Source: Limnohabitans sp. 63ED37-2 (lineage in GTDB: Bacteria; Pseudomonadota; Gammaproteobacteria; Burkholderiales; Burkholderiaceae_C). From it: 64,000 nucleotides of DNA. The notes under the pieces were generated by a model. The model did not search any database. It was not told where the DNA came from and saw only the letters and a program-made list of their open reading frames with translations. Numbering within the stretch: the first letter of the stretch is position 1; each line of letters opens with the position of its first letter. The stretch lies in assembly GCF_001412535.1 (NCBI RefSeq), contig NZ_CP011774.1, positions 1,669,501 to 1,733,500 on the forward strand, written 5' to 3'. A program made the position numbers and the translations under genes. Positions 43,015 through 51,545 of this stretch are shown here, one piece after another.

Positions 43015-44387
43015 GGCGCTGCCTCCCAGGTTGTGCCAGCAGACGAGTCTTTCAGCACGATGCCTTGCGCCAGCAAATCGTTGCGGATGCGGTCGGCTTC
43101 GGCAAAGTTTTTGGCCTTCTTGGCGTCTGCTCGGGCTTGAATTTGGGCCTGAATGGCCGCTTCATCCAAACCAGCCCCCGCCTGCAGGTACACCGTGGGG
43201 TCGGTCTGCAGCAAGCCGAGCAAGCCGCCCAGCGCTTTGAGCAGGCCCGAACGCTCGGCCGATCCACTGCGGTTGGCTTCGCCCGCCAACTCGAACAAAA
43301 CGGCCACCGCCTCGGGCGTGCCAAAGTCTTCGTCCATGGCGGCTTTGAAGCGGGCGGCCAAAGGGTCAGTCCAGTCGATTTTCACCTGTGCGGGCGGCAC
43401 CGCTTGGAGCGCGGTGTACAGGCGCTTCAAAGCGCCTTTGGCGTCGTTCAGGTGCACGTCGCTGTAATTGAGCGAGCTGCGGTAATGGCTGCGCACAATG
43501 AAAAAACGCACTGTCTCGGCATCAAACTCCTTGAGCACATCGCGGATGGTGAAAAAGTTGCCCAGGCTCTTGGACATTTTCTCGTTGTCCACATTGATGA
43601 AGCCGTTGTGCATCCAAAAACGGGCCAGAGGCTGCCCGTTGGCGCCTTCGCTTTGGGCGATTTCGTTTTCGTGGTGCGGAAACTGCAGGTCAGCGCCACC
43701 GCCGTGGATGTCAAAAGTCTGGCCCAAAAGCTCGCAAGCCATGGCCGAGCACTCGATGTGCCAGCCGGGGCGGCCCGTGCCAAAAGGGCTGGCCCATTTC
43801 ACGTCTTCGGGCTCGGTGGGTTTGGCGCTTTTCCAGAGCACAAAGTCGAGCGGGTCTTGTTTGTCGGTTTCCACGGCCACACGCTCACCGGCATTCAACT
43901 CGTCGAGTGACTTGCCAGACAACTTGCCGTAACCCGCAAACTTGCGAACCGAATAGTTCACGTCGCCATTGCCCGCACGGTAGGCCAAGCCTTTTTGCTC
44001 CAGCGTGCCGATCATGCTGAGCATCTGGGGCACGTAATCGGTGGCGCGGGGTTCGTGCTGGGGGCGCTCGATGCCCAGGGCGTCGGCGTCTTGGTGCAGC
44101 GCATCGATCATGCGGTCGGTCAAACCGCGGATGGTTTCACCGTTTTCCAGGGCGCGTTTGATGATCTTGTCGTCGATGTCGGTCACGTTGCGCACATAAG
44201 TGACCTGGTAGCCACTAGCCTTGAGCCAGCGCTGCACCACATCGAAGGCGATCATCGAGCGGGCGTGACCCAGGTGGCACAGGTCGTACACAGTCATGCC
44301 ACACACGTACATGCGCACATGACCGGGCTCGGCCGGTGAAAAATCGGAAACAGCACGGCTGAGCGTGTTGAAAATGCGCAAACTCAT
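43011..44387 (-). CDS. cysS: cysteinyl-tRNA synthetase
   Basis: Class I synthetase that charges tRNA-Cys. The 458-residue protein has the zinc/active-site Cys in YVCGMTVYD, HLGH (HIGH motif) in LCHLGHARS, WHIECSAM with zinc-binding Cys, HHENEIAQSE and the KMSKSLGN loop. An anticodon-binding helical domain ends the protein. First gene of the leftward cysS-glycosylase-accA-tilS string. Its start region is divergent from the TPR gene. Confidence 0.97.
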   Translation of the reverse strand: MSLRIFNTLSRAVSDFSPAEPGHVRMYVCGMTVYDLCHLGHARSMIAFDVVQRWLKASGYQVTYVRNVTDIDDKIIKRALENGETIRGLTDRMIDALHQDADALGIERPQHEPRATDYVPQMLSMIGTLEQKGLAYRAGNGDVNYSVRKFAGYGKLSGKSLDELNAGERVAVETDKQDPLDFVLWKSAKPTEPEDVKWASPFGTGRPGWHIECSAMACELLGQTFDIHGGGADLQFPHHENEIAQSEGANGQPLARFWMHNGFINVDNEKMSKSLGNFFTIRDVLKEFDAETVRFFIVRSHYRSSLNYSDVHLNDAKGALKRLYTALQAVPPAQVKIDWTDPLAARFKAAMDEDFGTPEAVAVLFELAGEANRSGSAERSGLLKALGGLLGLLQTDPTVYLQAGAGLDEAAIQAQIQARADAKKAKNFAEADRIRNDLLAQGIVLKDSSAGTTWEAAP

Positions 44388-44543
44388 GTCAGATCGAAAA
44401 AATGGCGGTCAACAAAAGCCGCTTGGGGCGCTGCGCACCCGAGGCCGTTGGCTCAGGCAACGGCGGCAAAACGGCTCAAAAAAGCCAGCGCGCACGGGGC
44501 TGGCGGCACCTTTCGGCACACGGAAAACCGCAGAGGGCTCCGC

Positions 44544-44549
44544 TACAAT
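44544..44549 (+). promoter_or_regulatory. putative -10 of the TPR-ppiA-ppiB-lpxH promoter
   Basis: TACAAT in CGCTACAATGACC, 115 bases before the TPR gene start. It is the only convincing promoter element in the 276-base region between cysS and the TPR gene; the rest is GC-rich leader in which I see no other feature. Confidence 0.5.
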
Positions 44550-44663
44550 GACCGCTCAGTATATCCCCGAGCCAAGGCCTCTGGTGCTCTTTTTGAGCCG
44601 GCCTGCGCCACCCCCAGCGGCTCGGTAGCGTCTTTTTTCACCCCCCTCTTTCTTTGGGTACGC

Positions 44664-45170
44664 ATGCGAACCTGGCTCAGTTGGACGGTTTTATTCACCC
44701 TGTGGACTTGCAGCCTGGGCGTGCGGGCCGATGTGTACACCGATGTCAACGCTTTGGTGCAAAACGGCCAATGGGCGCAAGCCCAAGCTTTGGCCGACGC
44801 CAGGCTCAAAACCGCCCCTACCGACCCCCAAATGCGCCTGTTGCTCAGCCGCATCCAAGCCGGCTTGGGCCAAAACCAAGCCGCCATGGCGACGCTTCTC
44901 GCCCTGACCCAGTCCTTTCCTGAATTGCCCGAGCCGCACAACAACTTGGCCGCCCTGTTGGTGAGAGACAACCGACTCGACGAAGCCTTGGCCGCCTTGC
45001 AAGCCGCCATCAGGGCCAGGCCTGACTATGCCTTGGCCCTGGAGAACCTGGGCGATCTGCACCTGGCAATGGCCGCCCAGGCCTATGCGCGGGCCCGGCT
45101 TGTCACGCCTGCCCCAACCCGTTTGCAATCCAAGCAACTGGCCACCGAACAGGTCATGAGAACCCCCTGA
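44664..45170 (+). CDS. periplasmic tetratricopeptide-repeat protein
   Basis: A 168-residue protein with a signal peptide (about 1-22, cleavage near VRA-DV) and three TPR-like helix pairs covering about 25-130 (pattern LV-NGQWAQAQALADARL, PEPHNNLAALLVRDNRLDEA, PDYALALENLGDLHLAMA). The C-terminus is polar. A scaffold or assembly role in the envelope is likely, partner unknown. It stands at the head of a run with two prolyl isomerases and lpxH, 67 bases before ppiA. Confidence 0.8.
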   Translation: MRTWLSWTVLFTLWTCSLGVRADVYTDVNALVQNGQWAQAQALADARLKTAPTDPQMRLLLSRIQAGLGQNQAAMATLLALTQSFPELPEPHNNLAALLVRDNRLDEALAALQAAIRARPDYALALENLGDLHLAMAAQAYARARLVTPAPTRLQSKQLATEQVMRTP

Positions 45171-45237
45171 AACAGGATTCAGCTCGGGTCAGCTTGCAGC
45201 CCCGATGGAACACGCCCAACCACGACCGACTTCACCC

Positions 45238-45942
45238 ATGACAACACCCCATCACACTCGCCGCTGGACCGCCCTGGCACTGAGCCTGAGCTTGCTCGCC
45301 CCTTGGAGCGCACAGGCACAAAATGCCAGCGCGCCCACCAACGCAAGCACCCCCAAAGTGCGCATCAGCACCTCCCTGGGTGACATCGAAGCCGAGCTGT
45401 ACGCCGACAAGGCCCCCAAAACCGTGGCCAACTTTTTGCAGTACGTGAACGACAAGCACTACGAAGGCACGATTTTTCACCGGGTGATTGCGGGCTTCAT
45501 GGTGCAAGGTGGCGGCTTCGATGCCCAGTACAAAGAAAAGAAGACCCGCCCTCCGGTGCAGCATGAAGGCCGCCAAGCCTTGGCGGGAGGCCTGAAAAAC
45601 ACCACCGGTACGTTAGCCATGGCCCGCACCAACGACCCTCAATCGGCCACCGCGCAGTTTTTCATCAACGTGGTGGACAACGCCTTTCTCGACCCCACCC
45701 CGATCCCCGATGGTGACCCGGTCGCCAAGTTTCAATACCAGGGCCGTGTTTACGAAAATGTGGCCCGAGCCCAACTGCTGAACGCACCCCAGCTGTTCGG
45801 CTACACCGTTTTTGGCAAAGTCACGTCCGGCATGGATGTGGTCCAAAAAATCCGCAACACGCCCACGGGCGCAGGCGGCCCCTTCCCGACCGATGTTCCC
45901 CGCACGCCGGTCGTCATCCAATCCATCACCTTGTTGAAGTAA
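45238..45942 (+). CDS. periplasmic peptidyl-prolyl cis-trans isomerase (cyclophilin)
   Basis: Speeds proline isomerisation in secreted proteins. The 234-residue protein has a signal peptide (basic TRRW, hydrophobic LALSLSLLAPW, cleavage near AQA) and a cyclophilin domain with FHRVIAGFMVQGGGFD, MARTNDPQSATAQFFIN and FGYTVFGKVTSGMDVV. It carries an extra loop of about 20 residues (around VAKFQYQGRVYENVA) absent from the next gene, and likely corresponds to PpiA. ATG 45238 gives the cleanest signal peptide. Only 4 bases separate it from ppiB. Confidence 0.92.
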   Translation: MTTPHHTRRWTALALSLSLLAPWSAQAQNASAPTNASTPKVRISTSLGDIEAELYADKAPKTVANFLQYVNDKHYEGTIFHRVIAGFMVQGGGFDAQYKEKKTRPPVQHEGRQALAGGLKNTTGTLAMARTNDPQSATAQFFINVVDNAFLDPTPIPDGDPVAKFQYQGRVYENVARAQLLNAPQLFGYTVFGKVTSGMDVVQKIRNTPTGAGGPFPTDVPRTPVVIQSITLLK

Positions 45943-45946
45943 CACC

Positions 45947-46453
45947 ATGAGCAACCCACAAGTCGAACTGCACATCACCGGCTACGGCGTCATCACCCTC
46001 GAGTTGGATGCTGAAAAAGCCCCCAAGTCGACCGAAAACTTTTTGGCCTATGTGAACAAGGGCCACTACAACAACACGATTTTTCACCGTGTGATCCCCG
46101 GCTTCATGGTTCAAGGCGGTGGCTTTGAGCCCGGCATGGGCCAAAAGCCCACCGATGCCACCATCGAAAACGAGGCCAACAACGGCCTGAAAAACGACAA
46201 GTACACCGTGGCCATGGCCCGCACCTCGGCGCCGCACTCGGCCACAGCCCAGTTTTTCATCAATGTGGCCAAAAACGACTTCCTGAACCACACCGCGCCA
46301 TCCATGCAAGGCTGGGGCTATGCCGTGTTCGGCAAAGTGGTCAAGGGCTCCGAAGTGGTCGACCAAATCGAAGGCGTGAAAACCGGCAACCGCGGCGGCC
46401 ACGGTGACGTGCCCAAAGAGGACGTCGTGATCGAAAAAGCCGTCGCCATCTGA
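45947..46453 (+). CDS. ppiB: cytoplasmic peptidyl-prolyl cis-trans isomerase B
   Basis: A 168-residue cyclophilin without signal peptide. Active-site residues lie in FHRVIPGFMVQGGGFEPG (Arg, Phe, Met, Gln) and MARTSAPHSATAQFFINV. The close similarity and tandem placement with the exported cyclophilin suggest an old duplication with separate compartments. It ends 11 bases before lpxH. Confidence 0.95.
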   Translation: MSNPQVELHITGYGVITLELDAEKAPKSTENFLAYVNKGHYNNTIFHRVIPGFMVQGGGFEPGMGQKPTDATIENEANNGLKNDKYTVAMARTSAPHSATAQFFINVAKNDFLNHTAPSMQGWGYAVFGKVVKGSEVVDQIEGVKTGNRGGHGDVPKEDVVIEKAVAI

Positions 46454-46464
46454 TGGTCTGAACC

Positions 46465-47271
46465 ATGTCCGCTGACCCGCGCACCACAGCACCGAGCCTC
46501 GGTCGGTTGACAGCGCCAGCGGCATGGCAGACCGTGGACTTGATCTCGGACCTGCACCTGCAGGCCGCTGAACCGGCCACTTTTGAAGCCTGGCGCAACT
46601 TCATGGCCAGCACAACTGCCGATGCGGTGCTGATTCTGGGTGACTTGTTTGAAGTCTGGGTTGGTGACGATGCCGCTGAGGCTGACCCTTTTTTGCAAAG
46701 CTGCGCGCAGGTCTTGCGCCAAACCGCGCAGCGTTTGCATCTGGCCTTCATGCCCGGCAACCGGGATTTTCTGGTGGGGCCCGCTTTTCTGTCGGAATGC
46801 GGCGTTCACGCCATGCGTGACCCCTGCTTGCTGGAGTGGGGAGCGCAGCGGATTTTGCTCAGCCACGGCGATGCGCTGTGCCTGGACGACAAGGCCTACC
46901 AAGTCTTTCGACAGCAGGTGCGACACGCCGATTGGCAAACTGAATTTTTGGCCAAACCCTTGCACGAGCGCTTGGCCTTGGCACGCGCCATGCGGGCGCA
47001 AAGCGAATCCCAAAAACACAGCGGCGCGGTCTATGCCGATGCAGACCCGCTGATGGCCTTGAATTGGCTCGACGCCGCCGGGGCCGATCGGCTGGTGCAT
47101 GGCCATACCCACCAAGCGGCAGACCACCCACTGGGCGCAGGGGTCCGGCATGTGTTGAGCGACTGGTCGCTCGATCACGCACCAAACCGGGCCCAGGTCT
47201 TGCGCTTGCAGCGCGAGGTTGGCTTCACACGCATCGACAAGGTGGCAGCCCCGCCCGCAGGCCAAGGCTGA
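46465..47271 (+). CDS. lpxH: UDP-2,3-diacylglucosamine diphosphatase
   Basis: Cleaves UDP-2,3-diacylglucosamine to lipid X in lipid A synthesis at the inner membrane surface. The 268-residue metallophosphoesterase has all family blocks: LISDLHL (DxH), LGDLFEVWVGDD, PGNRDFL (GNRD), LLSHGDALC and VHGHTHQA. A small helical insertion domain lies between. The ppiB-lpxH order is common in beta-proteobacteria. Its stop faces the DUF349 gene's stop 24 bases away. Confidence 0.95.
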   Translation: MSADPRTTAPSLGRLTAPAAWQTVDLISDLHLQAAEPATFEAWRNFMASTTADAVLILGDLFEVWVGDDAAEADPFLQSCAQVLRQTAQRLHLAFMPGNRDFLVGPAFLSECGVHAMRDPCLLEWGAQRILLSHGDALCLDDKAYQVFRQQVRHADWQTEFLAKPLHERLALARAMRAQSESQKHSGAVYADADPLMALNWLDAAGADRLVHGHTHQAADHPLGAGVRHVLSDWSLDHAPNRAQVLRLQREVGFTRIDKVAAPPAGQG

Positions 47272-47295
47272 CGTTTTGCACCCCGGCCTTTGGGG

Positions 47296-50097
47296 TCAGG
47301 TGCGCAACAAATTTTTGAGCACGTTTTGCAGACGGCGGGCCGTGGCTTCGTCGTGGGCGGCGGAGAGCACCTTTGCCACATCCTGAGCCCAGGTTTCGCT
47401 GGGGCCAGGTTGGTTGCGCTGGGTCAGCAATTGCAACTGCAGGGCACGACGGTCACTGAGTTTGTCAGCGGGTGTCGGCACATCGGCCGCCATCTCCAGG
47501 CGCAACAAGGCTGTGGCCGAGGGAGCTTTGGGCTCGGCGCTCACGGCTTGTGCCCAGGCCTGACGGGTCGTGGCATTGACGCCTTTGCCCAGCTCCTGCA
47601 CCGTGGGCAAAGCCTCGGCTTGGCGGGCTTGCCAGGCGCTCATCACGCGCCCCAAGGTCTCGCCGTGTGCTTGCGCGGCTAGTTTGCGCAGCGACATTTC
47701 GGCGCGCTCCAGGGCTTCGCGTTGGGCACGGAATGCCGCATCACCCAAACGCGGGCCACGGTCTTCACGCGGACCTCGGTCACCAAAACGATCACCTCCG
47801 CGTTCAGCACCGCGATCACCAAAACGGCCGGCACCTGGGCCGCGGTCGCCACCTGGGCGCGCACCACGCTCTCCAGGGCGGCCATCTCGGCGTCCATCGC
47901 GCCCGGCAGGCGCTTCTGCGCGCTTTTGGCCAGGTCGGTCGTCGCCGCGCACCGCCACCACGGGTTTGGCTGGCTTGGGGGCCACCACGGGTGCCGCAGC
48001 TGGCTCTGGGCTCGCGCAGTCCGACTCGGGGCCGGTTGTTGAAGCATCAGACTCGGCAGGCTCGCTCGCTGGGTCTTCTGCCGCAACTGCAGTCGCTGCA
48101 GCTTCATCCACTGGAGCCTCGACCACCGCCTCAGGTGTGGGCGCAGCCACAGGGGTGGCTGCAGCGGACGCGGCAGACTGAGCGGCTTGCGCCTGCAGGG
48201 CTTGGCCGCGCAGGGCAGCGTCGAGCGCGGCCATCGCGGCGCGGATCTTGGCCGCATCACCACTGGCGTTGGCCGCGTCCAGCGCTTTGGAGGCGTCAAT
48301 CACCGCACGGTCATGGGCGCTCAAAGGGCCTGCAGCCTGTGGGCGATCGGTGCCTTTGCGCTGGAAGGCTTCGTCCAGCGGGGCGCGGAACACTTCCCAG
48401 AGTTTTTGTTCGGTCTTGCGGTCGAGCGGCACCGACTGCGCTTCCACTTGCCAGCGTTGTTGCAGCGCTTTGACAGCGTCGACTCGCAAAGCTGGTGCAG
48501 CGCCCACTTCGCGTGCTTCATTGATCAGGGCCTGGCGACGGTCGACACTGGCTTTTTGCGCCGCTTCGAGGCGGGCTGCTGCCGCTTTGAAAATGCCTTT
48601 CCACTGGCCCTGCATTTCACCAAAGGCTTTCTCGCTCAGGTGACCCGCATTGCGCCAGCGGTCGGCGAACTGGTGCAAGGCGCGGAGTTGAGCACGCCAG
48701 TCTTCGCTTTGCGCATTCTCTGCGGTCCAAGCCTTGACCTCGTCCATCAGCGCCACACGTTGGGCACGCTGATCGGCCGAGTCTTTTTTCATCTGCTCGA
48801 GCCAAGCCAACACGGTTTTGTAGGCCTCGTTGCAAGCCGCATCAAAGCGCTTCCACAAGGCATGGTTGGGCAGGCCACCTTGGTCAATTTGCTTCCAGCT
48901 GTCACGCAGCTGGCGCAGCTTGTCCTGCATTTTTCGGCCACCCACAGTAGGGGCTTTGTTGGCGTCCAGCAAGGCTTCGGCTTGGTTGACCAGGTCGGTG
49001 CGCACCTGATCGGCCAGCCAACGTTGCCAGCCTTCGGCGTCGCCCCCCGACGTCAAGGCCTTGTGCAAGCGCTCGTCGAGGCTGGTGTCCAGGTTCTTGC
49101 CATGGGTTTTGAGCGCGTTGCGCAAAGCAGCGACGGACTCTGCGGGCGGGGTTTCCTGGGCTTCGTTGAGTTGCTTTTCCAGCAACTCCAACACCTCGGT
49201 CACGGCCGCCATCGCTTGTTCGCGCAGGGCTTGGCGCTGGGCTGGGTCGATTTTGGGTTTGGCCGGTTTTTCGGCTTGTTCTGTTTTGACAGGCTTGGCA
49301 GGCTTGACCGATTCAGCGGCCACGGCCGCGTGCTGCGGCAATTCGCCACGCAGACGGCGGATCTCATCGGCCCACACGGGTACGGGGGGTAAGGGGGCTG
49401 CGCCGTCGTTTTGGGCCACAGCCGCCACAGCGGCGGCGGCCGAGAAACCGTCCCACACGGCCTGAAGTTGCTTGCCTGCAGCGTCCAGCTGAGGCGGGTA
49501 TTTCACGTCCACGCTGGGCCAGACGCTGTTGTGCGTCAGGGCTTGGGCCTGGTTTTGCCATTGCGCCACATCGGCCAGCAAGCCGGTTTGTCCGCCCAGC
49601 GCCTCAACCAAGGACTTGGTGGATAACACCTCGATGCGCTGGGCCAATAACACGGCGGCTTCGCGCTGCACCATGACTTGGTGCTGCAGGTCTTCCACAC
49701 CCTTGACCACTTCGGTCAAACGTTGCTTGAGGCCTGCCAAGGGCTCACGCGACAGCGGTGCCCCGGCTTTGGCTGCATCACGCTGCCAGGCCAGCGCATC
49801 GGCCATGTTCAGGCGCGGTGCGTTCAGCAACTGCTCGGCCTTTTGGACCCACTCGGTGGCCAAGGCTTCCTGCCCATGTAAGCGCTTGAGCTCGTCGAGC
49901 TTTTCTTTGAGCAACTTGGCCACACCTTTGTCGCGACCTGAGAGTTCGCGGTAGACCTCGGTCATCAAGTCCTCCGAAGGCTCGGTCAACAACCACTCGC
50001 GCAAGCGCGCGCTGCGCTCACCGGAAGTGGGGGCATTAAAAATCCCAGCTGTCAAAGGATCAAGGGAGGCGATGTCAAAAGGCTTGGAAGAAGTCAC
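47296..50097 (-). CDS. DUF349-repeat protein with Arg/Gly/Asp-rich segment
   Basis: A 933-residue soluble protein of unknown function. The middle carries several DUF349-type helical repeats of about 70-75 residues (for example ALWKRFDAACNEAYKTVL and GEMQGQWKGIFKAAAARLEA). It is followed by an Ala/Glu/Pro-rich linker and a low-complexity stretch of RFGDRG/RGGDR-type repeats near 740-800, then a helical end domain. The basic repeat suggests RNA or ribosome binding. The start is a GTG at 50097 without a clear ribosome site. Stand-alone gene, convergent with lpxH. Confidence 0.85.
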   Translation of the reverse strand: MTSSKPFDIASLDPLTAGIFNAPTSGERSARLREWLLTEPSEDLMTEVYRELSGRDKGVAKLLKEKLDELKRLHGQEALATEWVQKAEQLLNAPRLNMADALAWQRDAAKAGAPLSREPLAGLKQRLTEVVKGVEDLQHQVMVQREAAVLLAQRIEVLSTKSLVEALGGQTGLLADVAQWQNQAQALTHNSVWPSVDVKYPPQLDAAGKQLQAVWDGFSAAAAVAAVAQNDGAAPLPPVPVWADEIRRLRGELPQHAAVAAESVKPAKPVKTEQAEKPAKPKIDPAQRQALREQAMAAVTEVLELLEKQLNEAQETPPAESVAALRNALKTHGKNLDTSLDERLHKALTSGGDAEGWQRWLADQVRTDLVNQAEALLDANKAPTVGGRKMQDKLRQLRDSWKQIDQGGLPNHALWKRFDAACNEAYKTVLAWLEQMKKDSADQRAQRVALMDEVKAWTAENAQSEDWRAQLRALHQFADRWRNAGHLSEKAFGEMQGQWKGIFKAAAARLEAAQKASVDRRQALINEAREVGAAPALRVDAVKALQQRWQVEAQSVPLDRKTEQKLWEVFRAPLDEAFQRKGTDRPQAAGPLSAHDRAVIDASKALDAANASGDAAKIRAAMAALDAALRGQALQAQAAQSAASAAATPVAAPTPEAVVEAPVDEAAATAVAAEDPASEPAESDASTTGPESDCASPEPAAAPVVAPKPAKPVVAVRGDDRPGQKRAEAPAGRDGRRDGRPGERGARPGGDRGPGAGRFGDRGAERGGDRFGDRGPREDRGPRLGDAAFRAQREALERAEMSLRKLAAQAHGETLGRVMSAWQARQAEALPTVQELGKGVNATTRQAWAQAVSAEPKAPSATALLRLEMAADVPTPADKLSDRRALQLQLLTQRNQPGPSETWAQDVAKVLSAAHDEATARRLQNVLKNLLRT

Positions 50098-50315
50098 GGT
50101 TCAAACTTTAAAAGCACGGTGTACCCAATGGGCATACAGGCCGAAACGGCAGCACTTGACTTCGCAAGTGAACCTATCGGGCGTCAAACAGCTATTTTCG
50201 CCGTTATTTGAGCGGCAGCGGCAGTTGCCATGTTTTGAATCGCAATCTCCGAGGATTTACGCTGACAGGAATCCTCTTTATATCCTTTTATATTTTTTAA
50301 TTAATTTCTTTATAC

Positions 50316-50343
50316 TTGACTGGTTATGAAAAGTTCCTAAAAT
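50316..50343 (+). promoter_or_regulatory. sigma-70 promoter of the lytic transglycosylase gene
   Basis: TTGACT at 50316-50321 and TAAAAT at 50338-50343, 16-base spacer, is one of the best promoter matches in the window. It sits at the edge of an AT-rich island (about 50270-50345) in a 400-base gap (50098-50497) that otherwise holds only leader sequence, including a small hairpin near 50354-50368 (CCTGAATTCATCAGG). Confidence 0.7.
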
Positions 50344-50497
50344 CCGCCCATCCTGAATTCATCAGGGATAACCCGACACCGCTGCCGAAACCGGCTCATC
50401 CCGCAAAAGTGCTTGCCACATCTTGCGGCTCGTGTACCCCCAACCCATCAAGTGCCTGCCGCAATCGCCGCTTGGCCTTGGCATGAGAGGAAGTGCT

Positions 50498-51289
50498 ATG
50501 ACAGCGACTTTGACTTGGACCCACCTCAAGCGGGCGGTGTCCACCCTGGCCTGCGATGTGCATGAAGGCTTTGTGGAAATCACCCGACACAGTTTGGCCG
50601 TGATTGGCTTGGCCGTGGTGGCCATCAGTTTGACACTTGTGGCCCGCCCAGGCTTGCAAGAGGTGGCCAGCGAAACCCTGATGAGCTGGCTTGAGTTGCG
50701 ACAAGTGGAACAAACTGCCGTTTTGGAAACATCGACGCTCTCACCGGCATCCCGATCCACAGCAGCGCCCATGCAAAACCTGAGCAACGATCAATTGGCC
50801 GTCACCCGTTGGCTCAGCAACAAATACAAAGTTTCACCCGAACCCTTGGCCGCCTTGGTGTCCGAAGCTTGGGCCTTGGGCGAGCGCAGCCAGATCGCAC
50901 CCACTTTGATCTTGGCCGTGATGGCCATCGAGTCCCGTTTCAATCCTTTTGCCTCCGGCCACCTCGGGGGCTTGGGTCTGATGCAAATTGAGCCTGAAGC
51001 CCATATCGGTGCACTGACTCCTTTCGGTGGTCGCCTGGCCGCCTTTGACCCGCTCACCAATTTAAGGGTGGGCACCCGACAGCTCCAAGCTTTGATCCAG
51101 GATGCCAGCACCTTGGAAGATGCATTGCGCTTGTATTCGCTGGCGTCCGGGCAGCTCAACAACGACACTTATGTGGACCGTGTGCTGGCCGAGCAAAAGC
51201 TCTTGGACAACCTCAGCCAAGGCGCCAAAACAGCCTCGAGCGACAAAAAAGACACCACTTTGACCAAATCACACCCCACCCACATGTGA
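50498..51289 (+). CDS. membrane-anchored lytic transglycosylase-like protein
   Basis: A 263-residue protein with an N-terminal membrane segment (about 32-52, HSLAVIGLAVVAISLTLVA) and an SLT-type domain at about 120-240. The catalytic Glu is in AVMAIESRFNPFA, followed by GGLGLMQIEP and the late Tyr-containing RLYSLASG. It would cleave peptidoglycan in the periplasm. ATG 50498 has AGAGGAAG 5 bases upstream; earlier in-frame starts (50423, 50483) lack one. Monocistronic, followed by the glyA leader. Confidence 0.85.
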   Translation: MTATLTWTHLKRAVSTLACDVHEGFVEITRHSLAVIGLAVVAISLTLVARPGLQEVASETLMSWLELRQVEQTAVLETSTLSPASRSTAAPMQNLSNDQLAVTRWLSNKYKVSPEPLAALVSEAWALGERSQIAPTLILAVMAIESRFNPFASGHLGGLGLMQIEPEAHIGALTPFGGRLAAFDPLTNLRVGTRQLQALIQDASTLEDALRLYSLASGQLNNDTYVDRVLAEQKLLDNLSQGAKTASSDKKDTTLTKSHPTHM

Positions 51290-51321
51290 GTGAATGGGTC
51301 GGGCAGCCCAACAGGCTGGGC

Positions 51322-51327
51322 TACACT
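51322..51327 (+). promoter_or_regulatory. putative -10 of the glyA riboswitch transcript
   Basis: TACACT in GGGCTACACTTGC lies just before the predicted aptamer, placing transcription start near 51334. No good -35 is seen. Confidence 0.45.
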
Positions 51328-51330
51328 TGC

Positions 51331-51490
51331 AGGGTGCGCGACTGGCGATAGGAGCCTGTTTTCAAAGGGAAACAGGGCACTCTGACGTGGAGCGTGGTGA
51401 CCTGAGTCACTGCCGAACCACTGGGAAGCGCACAGCCTGACCCGTTGTCTTTCAGACCGGGCCAGGTTTTCAGCCGTTCGCCTGGGCAGC
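51331..51490 (+). promoter_or_regulatory. ZTP/ZMP (pfl) riboswitch upstream of glyA
   Basis: The leader has the conserved pfl-motif blocks in order: CGCGACTGGCG at 51337-51347, a variable hairpin arm (CCTGTTTTCAAAGGGAAACAGG region), CCACTGGGAAGCGC at 51418-51431 and GCCGTTCGCCTGGGC at 51473-51487, which forms the pseudoknotted 3' domain. ZTP riboswitches sense the purine intermediate ZMP/ZTP, a sign of low 10-formyl-THF, and commonly precede glyA and folate genes. No T-run follows the aptamer, so control may act on translation; AAAGGA before the glyA ATG is the likely regulated site. Confidence 0.85.
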
Positions 51491-51545
51491 CCTTGTCCGT
51501 TCACGCCGGGTTCTGGTCAAGGTCACCTCCATCCAAAGGACTGCC

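Noticed and set aside
50027..50329. 100-codon plus-strand frame ending in hydrophobic residues
   Set aside because: It starts inside the DUF349 gene on the other strand and its hydrophobic end is just the translated AT-rich island; no ribosome site.
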